From CBDCMJ01 sp965224325 (GTDB lineage Bacteria; Chloroflexota; Dehalococcoidia; Lucifugimonadales; UBA3495), in assembly GCA_965224325.1 (NCBI GenBank), contig CBDCYT010000017.1, forward strand, positions 1-64,000: DNA of 64,000 nt. The letters are read 5' to 3'. Positions within the stretch are counted from its first letter, which is position 1, and each line of letters begins with the position of its first letter. Of the stretch, positions 45,569-53,791 are shown piece by piece. A program made the position numbers and the translations under genes. The notes under the pieces were generated by a model that worked only from the letters and a program-made list of their open reading frames with translations, had not been told where the DNA came from and searched no databases.

Positions 45569-46480
45569 TCACTCGACAGCGTAGTTCCCTGGTGCCCCCA
45601 CCTGGTGGAATATCGAGTACTCTGAAATCACCTCGTGTTCGCCCTTTCCCACACCATCGAGCTCTGCCAGCAGGGCCACCGTGTAGACTCCCGGGCCGTG
45701 CTCGTCTAGGAGGTCCTGCAAGTCCGCCGTGAGCCAGAACTCCCTGCCCTCTACCTCTAGGTCACGGGCCTTCATGACCTGGACCGAAAACTCGGTCTCT
45801 ACTATCCTCTCCGACTTCTCCTTGTTCTCACTCCACGCCCTGTCCATTTCCAGTCGGGTTTCGGGCCTGTCTGTACCGTTGCCGGTCCTGTACGGGTCGG
45901 TGCACTGTCGGGTTTCCATGGTCTCTGTGTACTCGTAGCCGGCTGTCAGGAAGGGAGACGGTGGAATAACCGTAGCGATCACCGCTCCGTGGGAGTAGCA
46001 ACTTGTCTGCGCCAGTTGCCCTTGGGTCAGGGTCCTTGGCCTTGGGTCGTAGATGATGAACGCCATGAGGGGGTTTATCCCGTCGAATTCGTATTCCTCT
46101 TCGAGCCGCCTTTCAAGGGCCAGCGCACCTTCCTGAATGGCCGGCAGCAGGGTGAGTTCCACGTAGTCGCCCTCGAAGTGCTGGACGGCTTTGAAGGTGT
46201 TGCGGTCCCAAGCTAGGCGATGTTCACTTGGCTGTACCTAGGATCCAGCATCGTCTCCCTGTGGTCGGGGCTTTCCAGCAAGCCGTCTACGGCGTCACTC
46301 ACCATCTTCATGGGTTTCTCGTTCCGCTGGAGGGAGGTGTCCGTTAGTCCGCACTCGTTGGAGGTGAGGACGTTCTCCCCGTTGGTCTGGTACCCTCCGG
46401 CCAGTGAGTACCTCATGTAGGGCTTCAGCCCGTCAGTCCCCCAATGGGACAGCACGCAGTCCTTGAGGAGATTGTCGGCC
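45569..46480 (-). pseudogene. CAP/SCP-domain secreted protein, truncated and frameshifted
   Basis: Upstream of a frameshift near 46207 lies the CAP core: DCVLSHWGTDGLKPYMRYSL, GGYQTNGENVLTS and MVDGLLESPDH-like sequence ending DPRYSQVNI. It continues in the next frame as LAWDRNTFKAVQHFEGDYVE into the 197-residue C-terminal part. The active-site-like His and GENV are present. The signal peptide and first helix are missing because the gene begins abruptly at the 70-bp MITE (46481). CAP proteins are secreted; bacterial roles are poorly known. Confidence 0.7.
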
Positions 46481-46550
46481 GGTTCCGTTTGCTTTCAGTG
46501 TCTGGCCCTTCTGCCCGTAGGCACACCAAACTCTAAAAGCAAACGGAACC
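46481..46550. mobile_element. 70-bp MITE, copy 2
   Basis: A perfect 15-base inverted repeat, GGTTCCGTTTGCTTT and AAAGCAAACGGAACC, bounds a 70-bp element of the same length and ends as 22421-22490. It lies exactly at the junction of two broken genes, the CAP-domain gene and the DUF262 gene. Confidence 0.8.
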
Positions 46551-46723
46551 ATGAGATACCCTACGGGATAGCCTTTGTATAGCGAATCGATGAAATCACG
46601 CACCTTTGCCGCGTTCCAGACGAAGGGGCGCTGTATCTCAGGGATAGCGATTTCATCAGATTTGATCCAGGTGATCAAGGTCTCTACAGGATACTGATTG
46701 ACCGAGTACTGTTGAATCGGCAT
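46551..46723 (-). pseudogene. DUF262 (GmrSD-like) protein, N-terminal fragment
   Basis: ATG 46723 starts MPIQQYSVNQYPVETLITWI, then EIAIPEIQRPFVWNAAKVRD and LYKGYPVGYLMV, the standard DUF262 opening with its IPxxQRPFVW motif. The frame then enters the MITE after about 57 residues. The DGQQR catalytic region of DUF262 is lost. DUF262 proteins include modification-dependent restriction enzymes (GmrSD type), which fits the restriction and Fic genes immediately upstream. Confidence 0.75.
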
Positions 46724-46867
46724 CTCGCTCCTCTGCTATTCTTCAGTAGCTTGCTGGATTCTACCGCTTTCAGTTTGGCCCTTCTCCCGTCTTTTGAAGT
46801 ACCTGTCCAGATGTCGCAAGTAGTGTCATGAGCCTGTCGCAAGTTTTGGCACAAGTTTGTCGCAAGA

Positions 46868-47923
46868 TCAGACGGTTCCATCTGCGAGGAGGTATTCGAG
46901 CCGGTTCGTGCTGCCCCGGCGGAGAAGCAATCCTTTCTCCATCAGCCCCCTGAGGTCACGTTGGAGCGTGCGCCGCTGAATTCCTGGGCACAGATGCTCG
47001 AACTCGCCGATCGTAACTCTCCCGGACTCCAGCACATGACGAAGGGCGAGCACCTGTCGATCCGTCAGGTCGTGCCGGCGAGCGAGGATGTCCTGCTGAA
47101 TCGCCAACTCTCCTCGCCGCTTGACCTCGGTGAGCTGGGTAGCAAGGCCGATAGTGAAGAATTCGATCCAACGCGTCATGTCCATATCCGTCTGTCGTAC
47201 ACTCTGGAGAGCACGGTAGAAGGCCATCCGGTCCCGGTCGTAGTACTCGCTGATGGTGAACAGCCGCTTGAAGTCGTAGCCCGCCCGGTAGAGACACAGG
47301 GTCGAGAGCAGCCTGGACGTGCGGCCGTTGCCGTCCAAAAACGGATGAATGTGAACCAGCTGGAACTGGGCGATCCCACTTGCAATGACCGGATGTATGT
47401 CGCTTGGCAGGTTCAACCAACTGACGAGCTCGCGCATGAGAATAGGCACGTCGCGGACCGGAGGCGGCGTGTAGATCGTCTCGCCGGTCGCCGAGTTGAC
47501 GACATAGTTTTGGACACGCCGGTATTGCCCCGGCGCGGCGGACCCGCCACGGACGCCGGAAACCAGATGCCTGTGGATTTCAAGGATAATCCTCTCGGTG
47601 ATTGGACCGCCATCGTTCAGGTACGTGCTGACGAACTCGAAAGCGTCGCGGTAGTTGAGCAGTTCGCGCGTGTCGTCCGGGTCCGCCCCAGGAACGTCGT
47701 CGCCCGCCAGAAGGTCTGCGGCCTCCTCAATCGTAAGGCGAGTCCCCTCGATATGGGTCGTATGGTGCGCTTCGAGAAGGAACGCCCGCGAACGCATGGA
47801 GTCGATCCACTCATCCGACAGGCTCGCAGCATCGAGGAACCCGCGGGCGCGCTCAATCTCGGTGAGGGCCGCTGCGATTGCGTTCGTAATGGAGAAGCGC
47901 GGAATGAACCTCATGCTGCCCAC
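46868..47923 (-). CDS. Fic family AMP-transferase with inhibitory helix and winged helix
   Basis: The 351-residue protein shows the N-terminal Fic domain with the inhibitory (S/T)xxxE(G/N) motif at TTHIEG (55-60), the active-site loop HPFLDGNGRTSR (193-204), and a C-terminal winged-helix region (EFEHLCPGIQRRTLQRDLRG). Fic enzymes transfer AMP to target proteins; the class II inhibitory helix keeps them off. The start is GTG 47923 or ATG 47914. It begins 11 bases after the restriction-modification gene ends, so the two are co-transcribed. It may regulate or act with that system, which is an inference. Confidence 0.92.
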   Translation of the reverse strand: MGSMRFIPRFSITNAIAAALTEIERARGFLDAASLSDEWIDSMRSRAFLLEAHHTTHIEGTRLTIEEAADLLAGDDVPGADPDDTRELLNYRDAFEFVSTYLNDGGPITERIILEIHRHLVSGVRGGSAAPGQYRRVQNYVVNSATGETIYTPPPVRDVPILMRELVSWLNLPSDIHPVIASGIAQFQLVHIHPFLDGNGRTSRLLSTLCLYRAGYDFKRLFTISEYYDRDRMAFYRALQSVRQTDMDMTRWIEFFTIGLATQLTEVKRRGELAIQQDILARRHDLTDRQVLALRHVLESGRVTIGEFEHLCPGIQRRTLQRDLRGLMEKGLLLRRGSTNRLEYLLADGTV

Positions 47924-47934
47924 ATCCCTCCGTC

Positions 47935-50900
47935 CTAGACCGACACTACTGTGTCCGCATCCCCGGCGGCGAGGGCGTTCATGTAGGCAAGGATGAGATC
48001 GCGGGTGCGGTAGGAGCCGAACTCGGCTTCGTCCTGGCGTCGAACTATGGGGAAGGTGTCGAGCACGTAGCCCGCGTCCTCTCTGGATAGCCCGTAGAGG
48101 TGGAAATAGAGGGCGTCGAGCCGCGCCCGCAGGTGGCGGCGTTCCTCCTCGTCCCAGATGAACGGCGGGCCGTCATAGCCGAGGTCACGGGCGAATGGGG
48201 CCATATCGTTGGCCGCGTAGGTGAGCCGGAGCACGTGGTCACGCACGATGTCCCGAGCCGTCTTGTCACCGAAGTGCTGATCGTAGTCGTCGGGCGCGAC
48301 AACGGGGAGTTGTTCGAGGATGAACAAATTCAAGGTCTGGCCTTGTACCTTCTGCCGCGTCGCGAAGTCGAAAACCATGGCATTGAGATTTGCAGCCAGC
48401 AACCATTCCTTGCCGTCTTCTGTTTCCGGCTTGAGAATTGGCACCTTGTTTCCGAATCCGACAGCAGGAAAAAGCGCGGCGATAAACGTCCTCACGTTTG
48501 TAGGCGCAGTAATCTCCTTGAATCCGAGAACCCAATTCATTCCTGGAGCCCAGCCGCATTCGGATTCCGGCACCCAGTATTGAGGATCAGGCAGCCAATC
48601 CGGGTTGGCGTGCTCTTCAGCAGTGGCCTCTCGTGGCTGAGCTGGCCTATTCAGGTTCTCAGGGTTGACGACCACGCTGGCGGCGCGGTGATCGAACGCC
48701 TGCACCATCTTGCCCTCGTACAGGGGCAGGTACAGATCGTCGCCCCGCTTCCAGCGATTGCTCTGCACCGGATAGAAGCCCTCCGAATCGAGTTGGGCTG
48801 CCGTCCGAAACAGATGTGAATCGTTGGTCATGTCAAACATCCGCACGTACCGGACGGGCCACGCCTTGCGCTCCCCTCCCTGTGACCGGTCGACGAGCAC
48901 GGGATGCCGCTCGTAGATGCGCCGGGTGATCTCGGCGTCCCGCCGGGTGCGGAATATGGGCGCGGTACCGGTGTTGGGGTTGACGCGGGCGAAGTCCGAC
49001 GGGGCCAGAGGGAAGCAGCGGTCAGGGTTGCTGATGGTCTCGGTATCGTGCAGGAAGAAGGCGCACTCGGTCTCGTCGAACCGGCGCTCCGCGCCCCCGA
49101 ATATCAGGGCGCAGAACTTGAACCGCGAGTCCACGTCGGGGAAGAAGGGCGGCAGCCCCGTCCCAAGGCGGCGGTTCTCGAAGTCGAACAGGCCACCCAT
49201 TCGCCCGGTAGTAGAAAGGGATTTGAAGAAGGCGGCAGCGGTCTTGTCGGCGTAGATGCCGGAGGGGGTGAGTAAGCCCACAAAACCGTCAGGCTTGACA
49301 AGCCCCATGGCGCGTTCCACGAACAACGAATAGAGGTTGATGTCGCCGCCGCCCAGCAGGGGATAGTTCCCGGAGGCGCGAATCAACTCGCCCAGCTTAT
49401 CCGCTCGCTCCTTCGCGGCGTCGAATTCGTCCGCCGGAGGCGCTCCCTTGTCACGCAGTTGCTGAATGCCTGTTTTCCGTGCGGCCGCTGTCGGGGCCAG
49501 GGCCAGCTCCGGTGAGCGCGTGGAGAACCACTCCACCTCTTGGAGTTTGATGCGGTCCCACGGCGGGTTGCCGATGACGGCGTCGAAGCCGCCAACCGGC
49601 TGTTCTTCCTGCCACCGCTGCCAGACGCCTGGGAAGGCCGCCTCCCAATGCAAGAAGCCTTCGCGGTCCGCGATGTGCCGGGCATCGCTCCACAACTCTT
49701 TGAACCCTGACCAGGAAGTGTCATCGCCGCCGGTCTCTCCGTCCCCAACGCTGTCAGGACCTCGCGCCAGGAGACTGTACGCCTCGTTAGGCCGACTGCC
49801 CAGGGTTTCAACCAGAGGAGTCTCGAGCGCGGTACGCGCTTTCCCCCTCATGCCCGAGGTCAGCCAGCGCAGGCCAGACAGGAAATCAAGCAAGCCTCGA
49901 AGGTCGGCCGTCGTATCCTCCACTCCACGGAACAACTCGGCCGACTCCCGCACCTCGGCAACGTCCGCGTCTGACATCTCCTCTATGCGATGCATCCCAC
50001 TGGTGGCGGCCTCCGCGCCAGCTATGGCGGAGCTTGCGAACAGCCCCCCAAGCCGGTTCAACTCCGCCGTGGCCCCCGGCACACGGAGCCCGACCAGGGA
50101 GTCGCCGCAGCGCAGATGGTGGTCTAGGAACGACAGCGGGGCCCCGACGGTGAAGCTGTGCAACCACAGAGACACCTTCGCCAGTTCGACGGTCAAGGGG
50201 TTCTTGTCCACGCCATAGATGCAGCGTTTCAGCACCATCCGCCGTATGATGGTCTGGTCGGTCAACTGGGTCTTGTCCATGACCCAATCCGACGCCTGGG
50301 CTCGCTGGAGGATGTCGCGCCGAATGGCCGCCACCCGCTCCACAAGAGGGGATGAGTACTCGCCGTCCAGCCAATCCGGCACCGCTGGCGCATACTCCGC
50401 TATCTCCGCAATATAGTCCGATAGGAAGTCGACGGCGGTGACCAGAAAGTGACCGCTTCCCATGGCCGGGTCCAGCACCTTCAGGTTGAGCACGGCTTCG
50501 GCCGGGTCCAGCGCAAGCAACTCGGCGTGTCGCTCGGCGATGGGACGATGGTCACTCCGCAACTCCTTCGACCTGTCCTCGAACGCCTTCAGTCGCTCTT
50601 CGGCCAGCGGCTTCAGGGTCCGGTCGACGATCAGGTCGACGAGCTCTTGAGGCGTGAAGAAGCTGCCGCTGTCCTTGCGGGCGTAGCTGTTGGGGCGCAC
50701 TACGATCCCGCCATTGTCGTCCCGGACAGGCTCACGTTCCAGGAGCCTCTCGTAGATGGAGCCAAGCTGCTGCACGGACATGTCCCGGTAGTTGACGAAG
50801 TGGCGTGCGCCTTCCGTCTCCGTGTGGCTCAGGTCGTAGATGATGTCGCCGACAATCTTGTCCGTAAGGCGGGCCGTCCTGAGCAATGGAGCGGCTTCGG

Positions 50901-51975
50901 ATGCAAACAGGCCGCCGTTGTAGGGCGGCAGGCCGATGGACTCGTCGCCCTCGTCGATTTGGCGGAACAGCGTCATCAGGTGGTCGTAGTAGCTGGAGGC
51001 GCTGGCGGAGAAGACGCCTCCGTCTTGCATCCTGTGCGCCACGTGGTCGCGGACCGGCTTCCGCAAGCCGTAGTCCTCATATCGCAGGTCGTTCACCGGG
51101 AGCAGCCCCCGGTCCTCGGCGTAGAGCACGAAGAGCAGCCGGTAGAGAAGGATGAGGGCTGCGTGACGGACCCGTGACAGGTCTTCGCCGGTGGCGTCGG
51201 CCAGGGCTTGCGCCAGCTTGGGAAAGACTCTCTCGAATACGACGCTGGACAGGTCCTGGGCCACCTTCTCCTCGTACCGCCTCCCCTGAGCTAGCGCCGC
51301 TTCCAGGAAGCTGGTCGTGGCCCCCTGCTGCGGGGTGAAGGAATCGCGACGGAACAGCAGGTAGAGGAGGCGGAGCCCGTCCTCGCCGCCGGACCCCAGC
51401 ATCTCTCCGATGTCGGCCTCGAAGTAGCCGGTGGCGCGGGGGCGGGCGCGGTAGTCATAGAGACGCCACAAGCCGCCGTTGGTCAGGAACCCCCACCGGA
51501 TTCGGCTCTCCGACTCGATGTCAGCCGTCGAGAGGTATCGCAGAATCTGGCCGTGGGGCGTCCTGGATTGGCGTCCGGTGTCCCTGTCGCGGGCATCGAG
51601 GGAGAGACCGAACCGCTTGCTCTCCTCCACCACGATGGCATCCCGGAATCGTTCCTCAGGGTTGGCTCTCCCGGCGGCGCGCTCCTTGGATGCGGCATCG
51701 GTGAAGAGGAGATAGTCGGGGACGTCCTCGTTGCGGGTTGTCCCCTGCTGGGGAAGGTAGTCGGCCCAGCCCAAGAGCTCCAGGACCGGGCGAATCAACT
51801 CCTGCTCGGTGACGGCCTCGTTGGGGCCTTCAGAACTGCTCAGCACACCGTAGCGTTGACGAACGCCATCCCGAAACACGGCAAATGCCGTCGAGTCCGA
51901 GGTGGACGTGCGCCACTCGGCGGTCGCCCTTATGCCTTCGGTCAGGAAGTAGTTCGTGAACAGATTGCCGGGCAT
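47935..51975 (-). CDS. Type IIG-like restriction-modification enzyme (Eco57I family)
   Basis: A single 1,346-residue polypeptide. The N-terminus carries a PD-(D/E)XK-type nuclease pattern (VPDYLLF at 85-91, then IVVEESKRFG with Glu118 and Lys120). The N6-adenine methyltransferase core has motif I DPAMGSGHFL (about 500) and motif IV GNPPWDRIK (about 800), followed by GFVGLLTPSGIYADKTAAAF and a C-terminal target-recognition region with YRTRDLILAYMNAL at the end. Cutting and methylation are thus on one chain. ATG 51975 follows aggacctgac. The gene is intact and lies between vapC and fic, all on the minus strand. Confidence 0.92.
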   Translation of the reverse strand: MPGNLFTNYFLTEGIRATAEWRTSTSDSTAFAVFRDGVRQRYGVLSSSEGPNEAVTEQELIRPVLELLGWADYLPQQGTTRNEDVPDYLLFTDAASKERAAGRANPEERFRDAIVVEESKRFGLSLDARDRDTGRQSRTPHGQILRYLSTADIESESRIRWGFLTNGGLWRLYDYRARPRATGYFEADIGEMLGSGGEDGLRLLYLLFRRDSFTPQQGATTSFLEAALAQGRRYEEKVAQDLSSVVFERVFPKLAQALADATGEDLSRVRHAALILLYRLLFVLYAEDRGLLPVNDLRYEDYGLRKPVRDHVAHRMQDGGVFSASASSYYDHLMTLFRQIDEGDESIGLPPYNGGLFASEAAPLLRTARLTDKIVGDIIYDLSHTETEGARHFVNYRDMSVQQLGSIYERLLEREPVRDDNGGIVVRPNSYARKDSGSFFTPQELVDLIVDRTLKPLAEERLKAFEDRSKELRSDHRPIAERHAELLALDPAEAVLNLKVLDPAMGSGHFLVTAVDFLSDYIAEIAEYAPAVPDWLDGEYSSPLVERVAAIRRDILQRAQASDWVMDKTQLTDQTIIRRMVLKRCIYGVDKNPLTVELAKVSLWLHSFTVGAPLSFLDHHLRCGDSLVGLRVPGATAELNRLGGLFASSAIAGAEAATSGMHRIEEMSDADVAEVRESAELFRGVEDTTADLRGLLDFLSGLRWLTSGMRGKARTALETPLVETLGSRPNEAYSLLARGPDSVGDGETGGDDTSWSGFKELWSDARHIADREGFLHWEAAFPGVWQRWQEEQPVGGFDAVIGNPPWDRIKLQEVEWFSTRSPELALAPTAAARKTGIQQLRDKGAPPADEFDAAKERADKLGELIRASGNYPLLGGGDINLYSLFVERAMGLVKPDGFVGLLTPSGIYADKTAAAFFKSLSTTGRMGGLFDFENRRLGTGLPPFFPDVDSRFKFCALIFGGAERRFDETECAFFLHDTETISNPDRCFPLAPSDFARVNPNTGTAPIFRTRRDAEITRRIYERHPVLVDRSQGGERKAWPVRYVRMFDMTNDSHLFRTAAQLDSEGFYPVQSNRWKRGDDLYLPLYEGKMVQAFDHRAASVVVNPENLNRPAQPREATAEEHANPDWLPDPQYWVPESECGWAPGMNWVLGFKEITAPTNVRTFIAALFPAVGFGNKVPILKPETEDGKEWLLAANLNAMVFDFATRQKVQGQTLNLFILEQLPVVAPDDYDQHFGDKTARDIVRDHVLRLTYAANDMAPFARDLGYDGPPFIWDEEERRHLRARLDALYFHLYGLSREDAGYVLDTFPIVRRQDEAEFGSYRTRDLILAYMNALAAGDADTVVSV

Positions 51976-52047
51976 GTCAGGTCCTAAGCTCCGGTTTCAT
52001 GCCATTACTCCAAGGCTAAGTAATCAACGATATTGGTCATAGTTGCC

Positions 52048-52491
52048 TTATGCACTGAACTCTCCTATCCAGCGCACGCAGTCAATCCCGGCGCTTACCG
52101 CCCGGTAGAATCTCTGGTCGGCGGTCCACAATTCGCAGCCGAACTCCTCCGCAAGGGCCAAGTAGTGGGCGTCGTAGGCCGCTCCCTGCTGAAGTTCGCT
52201 TGCCAGCTCCAACGCTCGTGCAGGCAGTCCTGCCGTCTGATGCAACTCAAGCCTGGAGCTAAGCAATTGTGCGATCATGCGGGTGCTGTCTCCGACGCTC
52301 AACTGGCCGCGAACCACTATTCGATGGAGAGCGTTGGCGACCTCGAAGGGCAGCAGGTGGGGAGCGTCAGGCACGATCTCTTCCTCATGCCAAGCACCGA
52401 GAATCGCTAGAGCCTTGTCGGTGTGCTCCTCCCTCACCAACCACTTGACCGCCACGCTCGCATCGACGACGACACGCCCGCTCACGCCCAT
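52048..52491 (-). CDS. vapC: VapC-type PIN-domain toxin
   Basis: A PIN-domain ribonuclease of 147 residues: the first Asp in VVVDASVAVKWLV, Glu in LPFEVANALHRIV, and the late acidic residues in AAYDAHYLALAEEFGCELWT and ADQRFY. Such toxins cleave tRNA or rRNA when freed from the antitoxin. ATG 52491 overlaps the vapB stop by 10 bases, the usual toxin-antitoxin arrangement. The stop lies 72 bases before the restriction-modification gene. Confidence 0.92.
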   Translation of the reverse strand: MGVSGRVVVDASVAVKWLVREEHTDKALAILGAWHEEEIVPDAPHLLPFEVANALHRIVVRGQLSVGDSTRMIAQLLSSRLELHQTAGLPARALELASELQQGAAYDAHYLALAEEFGCELWTADQRFYRAVSAGIDCVRWIGEFSA

Positions 52492-52784
52492 CGCTCCATC
52501 TCTGCATCTCTAATCTCGCGGGCCTCTCGGATCAGGTCGGCGGAGTTTCCTGGTAGTGTCTTGTCTCCGAATATCTCCTTCTGGAGCTCTGCGAACATTA
52601 CGTGGTCCGGCTTGTCAGACAGCAGTCCGCCCAAGCCATTGGCTTCGTCCATTGTCAACTCCCGATCAATGGCGGCTTGGCAGTACCCGCGCATGCTGAC
52701 GCCCTTGAGCGCGGAGATGGCTTTCAGCCGCCTCTGAAAGGCGGGGTCCAAGTCCAGTGTGAGCCTCTTCTTCTTAGTTTCCAT
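52482..52784 (-). CDS. vapB: VapB-type antitoxin
   Basis: The 100-residue protein has an N-terminal strand-helix region (KKKRLTLDLDPAFQRRLKAI, SMRGYCQAAIDREL) of ribbon-helix-helix type, which binds the operator, and a C-terminal charged helix (LIREAREIRDAEMERWA) that would wrap the toxin. ATG 52784 has ggagaaggc upstream. It is coupled to vapC. The module is complete and may stabilise the neighbouring restriction-modification region. Confidence 0.85.
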   Translation of the reverse strand: METKKKRLTLDLDPAFQRRLKAISALKGVSMRGYCQAAIDRELTMDEANGLGGLLSDKPDHVMFAELQKEIFGDKTLPGNSADLIREAREIRDAEMERWA

Positions 52785-52870
52785 CGCTTGCCTTCTCCTG
52801 GATGATTGCCTGGCTCAATTGTATGAAAAACACAGAAACACCGTCAATGCACTGCCGCAATTTGGGTAAC

Positions 52871-52932
52871 AAAAAAAGCCGCCCCATTCGCCAGCGAAGA
52901 TGTTATCCCCCGAAAATGCAAAAAGGGGCGGC
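52871..52932 (-). terminator. Hairpin with T-run, upstream of vapB
   Basis: On the minus strand GCCGCCCC (from 52932) pairs with GGGGCGGC (to 52878) and is followed by seven T. A smaller TTCGCCAGCGAA hairpin sits in the loop. It would end transcription that enters from 53 kb, or act as a leader structure for vapB. Confidence 0.55.
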
Positions 52933-53311
52933 TTACATGGACAGTCGGGGGGATGACACGCTCCATTAGCAATGTCATCCTCCCCGTTGCGTCGTGTACC
53001 GGCATTCCGCGCCGTCCAGCTAGACCTTCCGATCCTGTAGAAGAAGGATGAAGAACCTACGATAAGGAGGACTAAGCGGCCACCGGTTCCGGCTGCCTCA
53101 GCATGGCGGAGTATCTCCGCTCGATCACGTGGGTGACGGACACCTGCCCCATGCCGTCGTACCCAGCGCGGAAGGCGTACTCCGCCTTAGCCCGAATCCA
53201 CCGAAGAAGTGGGGATAAAAGGTGTGCTGGAAGGGTAAGAGGGTGCTCCTCTGAATCTGGGATAATGGTTTTTGATCAGAAAACCGACCCCGGAAAAGGA
53301 GCACCCGTTAG
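52933..53311 (-). other. Structured leader region and short gene scrap
   Basis: A second hairpin (ggggatgaca ... tgtcatcc with cccc, about 52949-52985) precedes the terminator-like stem. Further upstream, 53085-53220 on the minus strand encodes AKAEYAFRAGYDGMGQVSVT and ERRYSAMLRQPEPVAA before a stop, probably the C-terminus of a lost gene. It is cut off near the IS1380 remnant. Confidence 0.4.
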
Positions 53312-53600
53312 ATGCTACCACTCGAACACCTCGACCGCATCCACTTCGCCTTCGACGACCATCGCCTGGTGGCCAATGCCGGGCTGCTGCTGCCCGCCAG
53401 CCTGGCCCTGCGCCTGGGGTTTGGTGAACTGGTGGGCCGAAGCAGACCGTATTGCGAACGTTTCAATACGCCGTCCCGATGCAGGGTGTCCGCCGGGCTG
53501 GCATGGATAGCCTGCAGAGAGCCACCGGCCCACTGGAGCCGCCTCACGCTGCTTACAAATTGCCGATACGGTGTTCAAGGCGGCCGTCCTTACTTGTTGA
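53312..53600 (+). pseudogene. IS1380-like transposase N-terminal remnant
   Basis: ATG 53312 follows ggaaaaggagcacccgtta. The frame opens MLPLEHLDRIHFAFDDHRLV, then NAGLLLPASLALRLGFGELV, which matches the start of IS1380-family transposases. After about 45 codons the sequence degrades, with further shadow similarity in other frames. No catalytic domain remains. Confidence 0.6.
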
Positions 53601-53791
53601 CCATCTTCGCTGGCCTAGGCTACCCTCTGCGAAAGCTGAGCGGTGCGGTTTGCTCCTCGTGGATTGGAAGATCACCACCCGCCCGGCAGCGTGCAGCCCG
53701 GCTCTCTCCACCCCTTTCGAATTGGAAGAGGCCGAACCGGAGCCCGTAGAGGGCCCTTTTTGACGGCGTCCAATATTGAGGAGGAAGGAAC

